Assembly: GCA_017518185.1 (NCBI GenBank)
Contig: JAFWWB010000082.1
Span: forward strand, 1 to 64,000
DNA: 64,000 nucleotides
Direction: 5' to 3'
Source: Lachnospiraceae bacterium
GTDB lineage: Bacteria; Bacillota; Clostridia; Lachnospirales; Lachnospiraceae
The notes under the pieces are model-generated. The model was not told the origin of the DNA. It searched no databases and saw nothing but the letters and a program-made list of their open reading frames with translations. Position 1 is the stretch's first letter, and every line of letters begins with the position of its first letter. Position numbers and translations under genes: made by a program. Positions 52,213 to 61,322 of the stretch are shown one piece after another.

Positions 52213-52809
52213 CTATTCAGACAGACGGCACAGATACTGCGCCTCTTTATTCTTTCCCTCCCTCCGGAAATGATCCGAAAGGACGGCGGTTATCTTCTTC
52301 TTGCCGGCAAGGGGTACGTCCAGCAGAAGCTGTCCCATGGTGAATACCGACAGCTGCATGTCCTTAAGCTCCGCAGCGATATCGCTGTGATCCAGCCCCT
52401 GTACTATCCTGCGGTACATGAAAAGCACCTTGGTGTAGATTATGTCAAAATCATCCACATAGCGGATGATGTCATATATAGTCTTCTCAACGCTCCCCTC
52501 CTCAAGCCTGTATATCTGGGCTGTGGAGTAGAAGTGCATAAGCTCATCGTCATAGTGAGCCGTGCTGAGATAATTTTCCTCATTGAGCATCGCCACTATG
52601 GCATTATAAGCTGCCGGCTTTCCCTCCTGCAGCTTCTCATTGATCTTTCCCTTGTAAATGCAGACCCCGGCATGGGCAGAGCGCTTGAATTCCGCCATTT
52701 CCTCAAAATAGGCATCGCTCTCCTGCCTCAGCCTCGCGGCGCCCTCAGGAGTAAAATTGCCGTATGCATCACAATACCCGCTAAGATCCTTACGGGGTTT
52801 ATATATCAT
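52213..52809 (-). CDS. Helical protein of unknown function in the glycan island
   Basis: A 198-residue soluble protein, almost entirely helical by composition, with no signal or membrane segment and no recognised family. It has regular paired helices that could be TPR/SEL1-like (YNAIVAMLNEENYLSTAHYDDELMHFY, EDITYDIIRY-like stretches). Its position at the head of a glycosyltransferase transcript, next to a FliD-like gene, suggests a role in flagellar or glycan assembly, such as a chaperone. That is inference only. Confidence 0.6.
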   Translation of the reverse strand: MIYKPRKDLSGYCDAYGNFTPEGAARLRQESDAYFEEMAEFKRSAHAGVCIYKGKINEKLQEGKPAAYNAIVAMLNEENYLSTAHYDDELMHFYSTAQIYRLEEGSVEKTIYDIIRYVDDFDIIYTKVLFMYRRIVQGLDHSDIAAELKDMQLSVFTMGQLLLDVPLAGKKKITAVLSDHFRREGKNKEAQYLCRLSE

Positions 52810-52849
52810 CCCGGTTCACCTCAGAGAAAGATTATACTATGCCGGCATC

Positions 52850-52858
52850 ATTATATCA
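52850..52858 (-). promoter_or_regulatory. Extended -10 promoter candidate before the 52213-52809 gene
   Basis: The minus strand reads TGA-TATAAT at 52850-52858, with a second TATAAT at 52831-52836. No convincing -35 is seen. It lies between the FliD-like terminator and the ATG at 52809. Confidence 0.5.
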
Positions 52859-52954
52859 TACAGGCTGAAAAAAAGATACAGAAAACTTTTGGCCGCTGAA
52901 AGCGGCATATTTCCTTAACAAGATCCAAGTGCATCCCCACGGAGCGCTTACCAT

Positions 52955-52981
52955 AAAAGATCCCGGCACAGCCGGGATCTT
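52955..52981 (-). terminator. Rho-independent terminator overlapping the FliD-like stop codon
   Basis: A perfect 11-bp stem (AAGATCCCGGC at 52957-52967 with GCCGGGATCTT at 52971-52981, 3-base loop) is followed by TTTTATGG on the minus strand. Two bases of the TAA stop belong to the hairpin. Confidence 0.88.
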
Positions 52982-54293
52982 ACATGTATCCGTTAAACAG
53001 CATACCGCTGTATGCACTGGTAACGTAAGGATTCGCGTAATGGGGTTTGGTCGGGTCCTTGTAAGCCACTATACGCTTATCAACGTAATCCATGGGGTTC
53101 AGCTGAACCTGCCCTGCTTTCCTAAGGGCGAACTTTGTGAAATCTCTGAGGGTACCCAGCCCCTCCTCGGTATCGCCGCTCTTAAGACTCTCCGCCAGCT
53201 TTTCTTCATCCACCTTTATGGTGCCGTCCTCTTCCTGGCTCACCCCCATGCCGGAAAGCGCCCTGGTATAGTAGGCACTGTTTATCTTCATATCACGTAC
53301 CAAAAGATTGGTCCGGGGCTGCCGGTCCACATATTCCGCCGTAGCCCTGATGAAATTATTGTAGGAGCCTGCCAGGGATATGATATTGTCCTTCATGGAC
53401 TCTACATCCGGCTTGTAGCCTATGGTCACCGGTCTTCCGGGAGCCGCCTCCTTAAAGCGCACATCGTAGCTGTCGTTTATGCGCACCTCATTGCCGGGAG
53501 AGGTGAAGTATTCATCATTGATTGAATATACGGCATCAGCACCTTCCTCAGTTGCACGCCTGATCCCAAGATAATCCACGATGCCGGCCTGCTGGCTGGT
53601 CTCTTCATCGGAGATATTGAAATGGCCTCCGCTGTCCGACCTGTCGCCTACGGAGCGGGAACTGATGATCAGGGCCGAATTGCCCAAGCCATCCTGCTCC
53701 ACCTGTGCCGTAAGACCAAGCTTGAAATTGTTTATCAACCTCGCCAGCCTGTTCTGTATGTCCCTGTTGGTATCCCCGTCTCCTATGGAGAACTGCAGCT
53801 CATACTTGGAACTTCCCGTAGCAACATCAAAAGAATAATTGCCGGGAGGTATGTCTCTTTCATTTTCCGGGAGGAAGCGTCCTTCATTTTTCTGGGGCGT
53901 TGCCAGCTGACGCAGCTCCAGTGTAATGTTTTCAGGCTCTTCGCTGCCGCTGCTGCCGTTTAAGCTCCCCCTCACCTCTGCTACGGAGGGATCCGAAGAA
54001 AAGGCGGTCTTCTGATTAAAGGCCATCTCCTCGTCCAGGCCGCCGATGGAAGCCACTTCACTGCGGAAGCGCAGGGCACTTTCCTTCATATGGATGGTGT
54101 ACTCTTCCACTTCCCTGGAGCGGTCCATGAGAAAAACAGGCTCATCCTTGCTGAGCTTCACTATGGACCTGTATATATCCTTGAGATCTTTCTTGTTATG
54201 GGAGTCGAAACGTCCGGAAGAAGACCTGGGTACCAGATCGGCCTGAAAATAATTATATACGTTACTTAATGCAGCGTTATTTATCGTTGCCAT
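52980..54293 (-). CDS. FliD-like flagellar hook-associated (capping) protein
   Basis: A 437-residue protein without signal peptide, as expected for flagellar export substrates. The middle part has the FliD-type pattern: NYSFDVATGSSKYELQFSIGDGDTN, then NRLARLINNFKLGLTAQVEQDG, a conserved strand-loop (ALIISSRSVGD) and the C-terminal SAYYTRALSGMGVSQEEDGTIKVDEEKLAESL. Both ends are helical. The canonical FliD N-terminal signature is weak, so it may be a diverged FliD or another hook-associated protein. It is flanked by glycosyltransferase genes and lies 7 kb from flagellin. A structured leader precedes it. Confidence 0.75.
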   Translation of the reverse strand: MATINNAALSNVYNYFQADLVPRSSSGRFDSHNKKDLKDIYRSIVKLSKDEPVFLMDRSREVEEYTIHMKESALRFRSEVASIGGLDEEMAFNQKTAFSSDPSVAEVRGSLNGSSGSEEPENITLELRQLATPQKNEGRFLPENERDIPPGNYSFDVATGSSKYELQFSIGDGDTNRDIQNRLARLINNFKLGLTAQVEQDGLGNSALIISSRSVGDRSDSGGHFNISDEETSQQAGIVDYLGIRRATEEGADAVYSINDEYFTSPGNEVRINDSYDVRFKEAAPGRPVTIGYKPDVESMKDNIISLAGSYNNFIRATAEYVDRQPRTNLLVRDMKINSAYYTRALSGMGVSQEEDGTIKVDEEKLAESLKSGDTEEGLGTLRDFTKFALRKAGQVQLNPMDYVDKRIVAYKDPTKPHYANPYVTSAYSGMLFNGYM

Positions 54294-54318
54294 ATGTACC
54301 CTCCTTTCTTCCCTGATC

Positions 54319-54377
54319 GTACCGCGGATCCCGTATCACATCCTTTATGATACCTTACGCCGGACCGCGGCGGGTAC
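54319..54377 (-). promoter_or_regulatory. Nested stem-loop in the FliD-like leader
   Basis: The inner hairpin GTATCA/TGATAC (54333-54338 with 54348-54353) is enclosed by CCGCGG-type arms (54322-54331 with 54362-54370) and outer GTAC ends. This gives a long imperfect hairpin between the likely start of transcription and the ribosome binding site. No known riboswitch matches. No confident promoter was found in 54378-54493. Confidence 0.5.
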
Positions 54378-54493
54378 ACGTATCCCTTTTATAGTTAGTA
54401 CAAATATACCACACTTATGTAAATAAAGCAAGCCGTTTTCCGCTTATTTTCCGGCCGTTTGCCGGCCCATAAATACCGTTCGGACAATACCGT

Positions 54494-55597
54494 TCAGGCC
54501 CACCAGTCTCCGGCCTCCGCCGTGGTACGGGGGGCAGGTTCCCAGGGAAAGCTCCGCTGCTTTTGCGTGCAGAAGCGGCAGATATCCATGGGACTGTGAA
54601 GGCGCCGGAGCAGCTCTTCTCCGGTAAGCCCCGGCTCGTACAGATCTATGATATCCTCCGCCACCACGGGAATGTTCTGCCCGAAGCAGCCGTTATATAT
54701 GTCTATGAGCTGCGGCATCGCACAGGTTGAGATCACGCCGTCCCCAAGAAAGGCGCAGTGTCTTGCGGGACAGGCCGCATATACTTCTCCCGGCTCCTGC
54801 CGGCCTTCCGGATCCATGCCTGCCCGGAATTCCCTGACCTCCGGGGTGACAAAGAGCTTAACCCCCTTCTTTCTGCATATCCCGTCCACGCGGCCGATAG
54901 CCGCCTTTGTGGGCGGATACATGCTCACGTCAAAGCCCACGCCGCAGGCCCCCATGGTGTCCAGCAGGTCCTCCATATCCTCCCTCAGGAGCAGTGCGTT
55001 GCTGACCACCCTGATATCCGCATCGGGAAAGGCCTCCCTGCTCACAGCTACAAATTCGGGAAGCTTCGGATTGAGGAGCGGTTCCCCGCCCATCAGGCGT
55101 ATCTTGAAGATCCCCCAGAACAGCTCCTGAAGCCTCTGCATATCGCGTACAAAGGCATCGATATCCCCGAAGCGCTCTCCCTCTATTATGTTCGAGAAAT
55201 GGGTACAGCCCCGGCATTTCAGATTACAATGCCAGGAAACATGATATTCCAGATATTCAAGCCTCGGAAGGGAAAGATCAGGCCAGATAAAGCTTTCATC
55301 ACCTATCTCCCGTCCCTCTTCAGCATAATAAGCGGGCAGATAGCACATGGAAGTGACTCCTGCCGCTTTTAGTCTTCTGACAGCCACAGAGATCCAGGCA
55401 TTTTCGGGCACCAATATCACAGCATCAAAAGACGCAGCTTCCGAAAGATTGCAGCTCTCAAAACCGGGAAAGCTCCGGGAAAGCTCCACATCCTCCACCC
55501 GGTCTGTAATGCAGCAGGCATCCGTAAAGCCGCAGTCCTTCAGATAAGCACAGCACTTCTCAAGAAGCCTTCCGCTGCCATAGACCCCGTAGCTCAA
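54494..55597 (-). CDS. Radical SAM protein of the glycan island
   Basis: A 367-residue protein. The N-terminal about 110 residues are Rossmann-like (YGVYGSGRLLEKCCAYL), similar to the start of sugar-modifying acetyltransferase or PglD-type proteins. The radical SAM core follows with CNLKCRGC (CxxxCxxC, near 124) and an MGGEPLL motif. The C-terminus has extra cysteines (ACPARHCAF, STCAMP, CRFC) typical of an auxiliary Fe-S (SPASM-like) site. It may modify a peptide or a sugar in the glycosylation pathway, but the substrate is not known. It overlaps the GT2-TPR gene upstream by four bases. Confidence 0.86.
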   Translation of the reverse strand: MSYGVYGSGRLLEKCCAYLKDCGFTDACCITDRVEDVELSRSFPGFESCNLSEAASFDAVILVPENAWISVAVRRLKAAGVTSMCYLPAYYAEEGREIGDESFIWPDLSLPRLEYLEYHVSWHCNLKCRGCTHFSNIIEGERFGDIDAFVRDMQRLQELFWGIFKIRLMGGEPLLNPKLPEFVAVSREAFPDADIRVVSNALLLREDMEDLLDTMGACGVGFDVSMYPPTKAAIGRVDGICRKKGVKLFVTPEVREFRAGMDPEGRQEPGEVYAACPARHCAFLGDGVISTCAMPQLIDIYNGCFGQNIPVVAEDIIDLYEPGLTGEELLRRLHSPMDICRFCTQKQRSFPWEPAPRTTAEAGDWWA

Positions 55598-56637
55598 GAT
55601 TTAAGAGCCTCCGACAGCTTTGCCTTATAATCCACTGCCATCTTAAGGCAGACATCCTTTATCTCCGGATGTTCGGCAGCCAGCCTCTCATAACAGTGCG
55701 CCAGCATGTCCAGCGGAGTGCGCCTTGCAGCATCCGCGATGAGTATGGCATCCGTCTCCTCCAGCGCGTTGATAAACCAGACACTGGCCTCTTCCGTATC
55801 TCCCGCATCAAAATAATAATGTCCCAGCTCGCAGCAGATCTCAGCGCAGGGCTTGATGCTTATATTCTTGAGGCACCATTTGAAAAAGGCGTTCGTATTT
55901 CTTCTTATCCTGGCGCAGTGTGCCAGCACGCAATAGGCATCCATGCGCATGTCCTCCGTAGTGGAGGGATCGCCTATCATAGCTTCAAAATAGGGAGCCG
56001 CTGCATAAAAATCCCCGGAGGATCCCGCCATGAAAAGCTCCATGGAATACATATGCATGAGCTTCGGGGAAAGAGACTCTCCCGAGGCCAGGCTCTTCAG
56101 GAAGATGGAAAAATCCCTGCCAGCATGTATCTGTCCCGGCATATGGATTATCTCTATATCGCTGTCGAATACCACGGGATCCAGCCGCACGGATTCGTGC
56201 ACCGGGTCTATCCAGACAAAGCTCCTCAAGCGCTTGTAGAGCTTTGGTCTCAGATCCCGCTCATAGTTGTCCGTGGTCCTGTAGGGATGACGGTTCACAT
56301 ACCACATCTGTACCAACTCCACCTCAGGCTCCATGGCCTTTTTGAGAGCAAGGAACTCCGCGGCGTTTTCCTCGTCTATAAACTCATCCGCATCGGCGGA
56401 ATAGATATACTCGCAGGTGCATTTTGAAAATGCGAAATTCCTGGCCTCCGAGAAATCCCCCGTCCATTCAAAATCGAATATGCGGTTGGTATAGTGGGCC
56501 GCGATCTTCTTAGTGGAATCGATGGAACCGGTATCGACTATGACCATCTCATCAACCAGCGGCTTAAACGAGGAAAGACAGCGTTCCAGCACCGCCTCTT
56601 CGTTTTTGACGATCATGCAGAGTGAAATACTTATCAT
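55594..56637 (-). CDS. Glycosyltransferase family 2 with TPR-like C-terminus
   Basis: A 347-residue protein. The GT2 domain shows ISLCMIVKNEEAVLERCLSSF, VDTGSIDST and the metal site SADADEFIDE near 87, with the DPVHESVRL histidine motif. The second half is helical repeats with several Cys (CELGHYYFDAGDTEEASVWF). It resembles the 50475 and 58337 proteins in plan. It overlaps the O-antigen-ligase-like gene by four bases and the radical SAM gene likewise, so these three are one translation-coupled unit starting at the divergent promoter near 58325. Confidence 0.88.
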   Translation of the reverse strand: MISISLCMIVKNEEAVLERCLSSFKPLVDEMVIVDTGSIDSTKKIAAHYTNRIFDFEWTGDFSEARNFAFSKCTCEYIYSADADEFIDEENAAEFLALKKAMEPEVELVQMWYVNRHPYRTTDNYERDLRPKLYKRLRSFVWIDPVHESVRLDPVVFDSDIEIIHMPGQIHAGRDFSIFLKSLASGESLSPKLMHMYSMELFMAGSSGDFYAAAPYFEAMIGDPSTTEDMRMDAYCVLAHCARIRRNTNAFFKWCLKNISIKPCAEICCELGHYYFDAGDTEEASVWFINALEETDAILIADAARRTPLDMLAHCYERLAAEHPEIKDVCLKMAVDYKAKLSEALKS

Positions 56638-58280
56638 GCCTTATCTCTCCTGCTTCTGATGATAAGCTCCGTTATACCCATATAAATGAACACAACGGGG
56701 GTACATATGCACTGCTGGTAGCAGAATACGTTATGGCCCATATAGGCCACTATACCTGCCATGAGCGCCGCCAGCACGGGTTCTTCCTTAACATGCTTTG
56801 CAGCACGCCAGAGGGAGCTTATGAATATGCCCAAATAAGCGGCGAGTCCGAGGAAGCCCTCCGTCACCAGCATATTGAGCCATTCGTTATGGGCGCAGGC
56901 AAGCTGAAGCCCGCCCCAGTACTGCGCCACCTCTGCCGCATAATATCTGTCCATGGCCTCCGCAAAGCAGTCCGGCCCCACGCCCACCAGAAGATCCTTG
57001 AAATTGGCATGGGAAAAAGCTATGGCGGAAGCACGCCAGTTAAAGCCTCTGTGGTTACCCCAGCTCAGATCGAAATTGAAGAAGCTCACATCATAAAGGG
57101 ATGCAAGGGCTTCGGGCAGTTTGTGCTGCGTTACCAGGATGACCAGCATCGCCACCGCCCAGATCACCAGCACCGCCGCTATAACGGTGAGGCGCCAGAT
57201 AAGCTTCTTATACTTTGAGATATCAAAGCCTTCTCCGTTCTTATCTGCTTTCTTTTTATTGTCCAGCACCACCAGCAGCGCATAAAGCACGAGCAGCGCT
57301 ATGGTCAGTACCAGCATCCAGGGCGAACCGGTAACGAACTTGCTTATCTTCTCATCCCCGGTGATATAGGTCCTGCCCCTTTCTGGGAAGAGGGCCTGCA
57401 TCCAGCCCACTATACGGAAGGCCAGCAGCCCCGTTATCGTCATCTCAAAGAAACGCTTAAGCTTTTCGTTGCTCTCCAGCGAATAACGGAAAAATACCAT
57501 CATGATCAGGACGATCGCCACGTAGGCGCTGTCGCTGTTGGTGGTACAGATCATGCCGAAGCCCAGTGCGGTGAAGAGTATGGACGCGATGCGCATCCAC
57601 TTTCTGTCATCCGTCCAGTAAAGATACATTCCCAAGGGCACTATCAGCACCGCATAGGAAGAATACCAGGAGGTCTGCCCCAGGGTAGACAGGAATTTCT
57701 CTATATCCGCATCCGACACACCGTCATACATGCCCAGGGGGTTAAAGCCGAAACGCTGCAGTATACCTATCTGATAGCAGATCACAGCCGCAAGCACGGT
57801 ACAGATCAGCGTTCCCCTGTTCCTCTTCCAGAACCTGGAGACGTAGAAATAGCTCACTACAAAGAACAGCTGGCTCATCAGGCCCATATTCCAGCCCGTA
57901 TAGCCCCAGAGTCCCATCTCACGGTTGTAGCCCAGCAGATAGGATATGAGCGTAACGAGCATAAAAGCGCACACGAACCAGTCCGTGACCGAAAAGCTCT
58001 TTACCTCTTTTGTTGGAGAGATCTTTTCCCTGAAAGCCCAGAGCCAGACGAACCACATTATGGTCATGACCGTAAGGCCTATCAGGCTGCCCCACTTGAA
58101 GATCTGGTATTTGGCCGCGCCCATATCGAAATACTTGTCATGGTAGAGCAGCGGATATACCGCCAGCATAAAGAAAACATACACTGACATGACGCCCGTG
58201 GCGAAATAGTCCGACAATGCCTGGGCCGTGCTCAACTCCTTTGTTTTATTTACACTCTTTTTTGTTACTTTTGCGCTCAT
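56634..58280 (-). CDS. O-antigen ligase/polymerase-like membrane protein (Wzy_C family)
   Basis: A 548-residue protein with about 12 membrane segments. The large loop and motif AHNEWLNMLVTEGFLGL near 477, preceded by VGVGPDCF, is the hallmark of the O-antigen ligase/Wzy family. Members polymerise or transfer glycans at the outer face of the membrane, including O-linking sugars to proteins. In a monoderm with flagellin nearby it may be a protein O-glycan transferase or a surface polysaccharide polymerase. Two AAGGAG sites lie 2 and 12 bases before the ATG, so the exact start of translation is uncertain by a few codons. Confidence 0.88.
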   Translation of the reverse strand: MSAKVTKKSVNKTKELSTAQALSDYFATGVMSVYVFFMLAVYPLLYHDKYFDMGAAKYQIFKWGSLIGLTVMTIMWFVWLWAFREKISPTKEVKSFSVTDWFVCAFMLVTLISYLLGYNREMGLWGYTGWNMGLMSQLFFVVSYFYVSRFWKRNRGTLICTVLAAVICYQIGILQRFGFNPLGMYDGVSDADIEKFLSTLGQTSWYSSYAVLIVPLGMYLYWTDDRKWMRIASILFTALGFGMICTTNSDSAYVAIVLIMMVFFRYSLESNEKLKRFFEMTITGLLAFRIVGWMQALFPERGRTYITGDEKISKFVTGSPWMLVLTIALLVLYALLVVLDNKKKADKNGEGFDISKYKKLIWRLTVIAAVLVIWAVAMLVILVTQHKLPEALASLYDVSFFNFDLSWGNHRGFNWRASAIAFSHANFKDLLVGVGPDCFAEAMDRYYAAEVAQYWGGLQLACAHNEWLNMLVTEGFLGLAAYLGIFISSLWRAAKHVKEEPVLAALMAGIVAYMGHNVFCYQQCICTPVVFIYMGITELIIRSRRDKA

Positions 58281-58300
58281 TACTCCTTATAGCTCCTTAG

Positions 58301-58352
58301 TTGTATGGTAAAAAAATCTGTGTTATTATATCACATATGAAAAATTTTTCCA
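58301..58352. promoter_or_regulatory. Overlapping divergent promoters sharing one -10 region
   Basis: Plus strand: TTGTAT (58301-58306), 17 bases, TATTAT (58324-58329), then the ATG at 58337 only 7 bases later. Minus strand: TGGAAA (58347-58352), 16 bases, TATAAT with an extended TGA (58325-58330), serving the 56634-58280 gene. The two -10 boxes overlap by five bases on opposite strands. Confidence 0.7.
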
Positions 58353-59989
58353 TATGTATTATAGCAAAAAATGAAGAGAAACACATCGGGGAATGTATCA
58401 GGGCCCTCTCCCCCCTCGGAATGGAGATCCTGCTCTGCGACACCGGCTCCTCCGATACCACGGTCTCCATAGCAGAGGGCTATGGCTGCCGCGTGTTACA
58501 TTTTGAGTGGACGGATGACTTCTCCGCTGCCAGGAACTACTGTATGGAACAGGCCTCCTGTGATCTCGTCCTCTTTGTGGACGCGGACGAGATACTTGAG
58601 GAATATGACCTTCCCGGATGCCTTAAGGCCGCTTCGGAATACGGAAACGCCCTGGGGCAGATACGCCGCCGGAACCTCTGCAACGACGGAAACGGCGGTA
58701 CTACGATATATATCGACCAGGTTGAGCGTTTTTTTGACCGCCGGCTGTACCGCTACGAAGGGCGCATACACGAACAGCCCGCAAGACGGGACGGCGGGGC
58801 ACTGTCAGCCTACGCACTGCCCATGACCTTCTACCACGAAGGCTACTACGGCACTGCGGAGGAACTGAAAAAAAAGGCGGAGCGTAACGACAGGCTGTTA
58901 CAGGAAGAGCTTAAGACTTCACACTCCGATCCCTACATATACTATCAGCTGGGCCAGAGCCGCGAGCTGGTAAACGATAAGGAAAAAGCTGCCGGATATT
59001 ACGGAAAAGCACTGGAACTGGCAAAGGATCTACGGCCGAAGTATATTAAGATGTGTGCCGCCTCCCTTATCTCCTGCCTCTGCGATCTCGGACGCGCCGA
59101 AGAAGCATCAGCGCTCGGAAAGTATTCCGGGGACTTCGGGGACTATGCGGATTATGTCAGCGCTCTGGCATATGCAAGGCTGCTCACCGGGGATATCTAC
59201 GGAGCCGTTAAGGATTATGAACGGGCGCTGACCCTTGATGACTACAACGATGAATCCTTAGCCCGTGCCCTGCCGCATCACAATCTTGGCTGCATCTTCG
59301 AAGCCATGGAAAACCTGGAAGCAGCAGAGGAACATTTCAGGCTGGCCTATGCCGCAGGACACTTATCCTCCATGGACAGACTTAAGAGCCTGCCCGATGA
59401 GGACATGCAGGAAAAATATTTCTCCTTTGCCCTTTTCTGCGGTCCCGATACTGAAGCCCGGGATCTGGAGGGACTTTTTTCCACTCTGGAGTGGCAGCTT
59501 ACAGGCATGGCCCATTTACAACTCTGCATTCACTGGAAGGCCCTTGGGGACGACGCCCAGTGCGCGCTTTACACCTTCCGCGACCGTTATCCCGAAAGCG
59601 TTCGTCTTATCCTTCCGGATGACGTGCCGGCAGAAGATACTGTGGAAGCCGCCCTTTCGGCCTGTGGCAGCGAATGGATCTGCGTCCTCAGGCCCTCTTA
59701 CCGCCTGCATCCCGGTCTTTGCCGGAGCCTCAGGCAGCTTCTGGCCTCTACAGGAGATTGGCGTCCGCTGGTGATCTCCGTACAGGAAGCGGATAAAGCT
59801 CCTGCCTTCGACAACGTACCCTCTGCGGAACCGCAGTTTTTTGAAGCTCCCGCCGATGCTCTCTTTGAACGCCTGCTCCGGCCGGGTTACTTTTTCTCAA
59901 AGGCAGCCTTTGCATCCGAAGATGAAACCTTCCCTTACGCAGCCCTGCCTTCGCCTTTGATCTTTAACGGATCGTCAGAAAAGACATGA
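58337..59989 (+). CDS. Glycosyltransferase family 2 with TPR repeats, probably leaderless
   Basis: A 550-residue protein from the ATG at 58337 (MKNFSICIIAKNEEKH). A TTG 12 codons earlier falls in the -35 box and is rejected. GT2 features are CDTGSSDTT, the metal site FVDADEILEE near 85 and GRIHEQPARR. TPR-like repeats run from about 180 to 360 (YYQLGQSRELVNDKEKAAGYYGKALEL). A C-terminal domain of about 170 residues is not recognised. There is no ribosome binding site, and the -10 box ends 7 bases before the ATG, so the mRNA should begin at or next to the AUG. It is one of only two plus-strand genes in the window and is followed by a CgeB-like glycosyltransferase. Confidence 0.88.
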   Translation: MKNFSICIIAKNEEKHIGECIRALSPLGMEILLCDTGSSDTTVSIAEGYGCRVLHFEWTDDFSAARNYCMEQASCDLVLFVDADEILEEYDLPGCLKAASEYGNALGQIRRRNLCNDGNGGTTIYIDQVERFFDRRLYRYEGRIHEQPARRDGGALSAYALPMTFYHEGYYGTAEELKKKAERNDRLLQEELKTSHSDPYIYYQLGQSRELVNDKEKAAGYYGKALELAKDLRPKYIKMCAASLISCLCDLGRAEEASALGKYSGDFGDYADYVSALAYARLLTGDIYGAVKDYERALTLDDYNDESLARALPHHNLGCIFEAMENLEAAEEHFRLAYAAGHLSSMDRLKSLPDEDMQEKYFSFALFCGPDTEARDLEGLFSTLEWQLTGMAHLQLCIHWKALGDDAQCALYTFRDRYPESVRLILPDDVPAEDTVEAALSACGSEWICVLRPSYRLHPGLCRSLRQLLASTGDWRPLVISVQEADKAPAFDNVPSAEPQFFEAPADALFERLLRPGYFFSKAAFASEDETFPYAALPSPLIFNGSSEKT

Positions 59990-60010
59990 TGTGTCGGGAG
60001 GAATGTTGAT

Positions 60011-61189
60011 TTGAAACTCCTCATAATGGACTGGCCGGGATTCGGCAGCGAAACGATAAAAAAACTTCTGCCCCGTATGGGCGTGGACACCGAGATCTTT
60101 GACTTTCCCCAGAACAGCGCCGACATAAGGAACGGTGAGGAACTGGGAGTAGAGATCGCCAAACGGCTGCTTGAGTGTAACGCCGATGCAGTCTTTTCCT
60201 TTAATTATTTTCCCGTAGTGGCTACAGCAGCTCATGCCTGCAGGAAGAAATATATCTCCTGGGTCTATGATTCCCCCGCCATGCTGCTCTATTCCATGAC
60301 CGTCTTCTTTCCGGAGAACTACATCTTTCATTTTGATTCCTCGGAGGCGGCCCGTCTTATCAGGGACGGCGCGGAGCATGTGTTTTACCTGCCCCTGGCC
60401 GGCAACACGGAAAGCTATGATAAGATGATCCCCGATGCGGCCATACACAGGAAATACGATGCGGACATAGCCATGATAGGCTCGATGTACAGGGAGGACC
60501 GTTTCCGCATCTTCAAAAAGTTCGAGAATTTCGATGATTATCTGAAGGGCTACCTGGAAGGTCTCATCGCAGCCCAGCAGGAGCTTTACGGGGTTGACAT
60601 ACTTGAACCTGCCCTTAACGACGATATCATGAAAAAGGTGCTGAAATACGTACCTCTTGTTACCAACCGCGGCGACGGCTACGAAACCGCAGCCTGGACC
60701 TTCGCCAACTATTATCTGGCCATGCAGGTCACTACCAGGGAGCGGGAGATGCTGCTCAAAGCGCTTTCCGAAAGCTATGACGTTGCCCTGTATACTCCCG
60801 GTGATACCTCTTATATTAAGAAAGTACGGAATCTGGGCTGCGTTGATTACTACAGTGAAGCACCCTATGCCATGAAATGCGCAAAGATAAACTTAAACAT
60901 CACCCTCAGGAGCATTCACACCGGCATCCCCCTGAGAGCCATGGACATAATGGCCTGCGGCGGTTTCCTCATGAGCAATTACCAGGCCGATCTGGCTGAG
61001 GCCTTTGTCCCCGGGGAGGATTTCGTTTATTATGAGAGCATACCCGATGCCGTGGAAAAGGCGGGTTATTATCTCGCGCACGAAGATGAACGTAAGACCA
61101 TAGCGGAGAACGGTTACCGCAAGGTTAAGGAATTTCATTCCATGAGGCGGAAATTCGGGCAGATCTTTGAGGCTGCCGGACTCAAATAG
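60011..61189 (+). CDS. CgeB-like glycosyltransferase (DUF3880/GT1 type)
   Basis: A 392-residue protein starting at a TTG (60011) preceded by GGGAGG 9 bases upstream; the nearby ATG at 60003 meets a stop. The N-terminal DUF3880-like domain has MDWPGFGSETIKKLLP and VFSFNYFPVVATAAHACRKKYISWVYDSP. The C-terminal GT-B half has VALYTPGD, NITLRSIHTGIPLRAMDIMACGG and a FVYYES-DAVEKAGYYL region, as in CgeB/spore maturation-type glycosyltransferases. A partial paralogue is encoded at 63312-64000. It follows the GT2-TPR gene by 21 bases, so the two are co-transcribed. Probable role: sugar addition to flagellin or a surface protein. Confidence 0.88.
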   Translation: MKLLIMDWPGFGSETIKKLLPRMGVDTEIFDFPQNSADIRNGEELGVEIAKRLLECNADAVFSFNYFPVVATAAHACRKKYISWVYDSPAMLLYSMTVFFPENYIFHFDSSEAARLIRDGAEHVFYLPLAGNTESYDKMIPDAAIHRKYDADIAMIGSMYREDRFRIFKKFENFDDYLKGYLEGLIAAQQELYGVDILEPALNDDIMKKVLKYVPLVTNRGDGYETAAWTFANYYLAMQVTTREREMLLKALSESYDVALYTPGDTSYIKKVRNLGCVDYYSEAPYAMKCAKINLNITLRSIHTGIPLRAMDIMACGGFLMSNYQADLAEAFVPGEDFVYYESIPDAVEKAGYYLAHEDERKTIAENGYRKVKEFHSMRRKFGQIFEAAGLK

Positions 61190-61271
61190 ATAAACTGTTT
61201 TGCTGCTCACCCGGATTGCTTCGCATCTACGATGCTCCCGCCCAATTGATCCGCTCCCGGCCAAGGAAAGT

Positions 61272-61298
61272 AAAAGGGCACCCTTTCGGGTGCCCTTT
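61272..61298 (-). terminator. Terminator of flagellin transcript, partly bidirectional
   Basis: A perfect stem AAAGGGCACC/GGTGCCCTTT (61273-61282 with 61289-61298) with a 6-base loop. On the minus strand it is followed by TTTTACTTT and ends the flagellin mRNA. On the plus strand only TTT follows, which may still help end the CgeB-like transcript. Confidence 0.85.
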
Positions 61299-61322
61299 CC
61301 GGTAGCATTTACTGCCGCGTCA

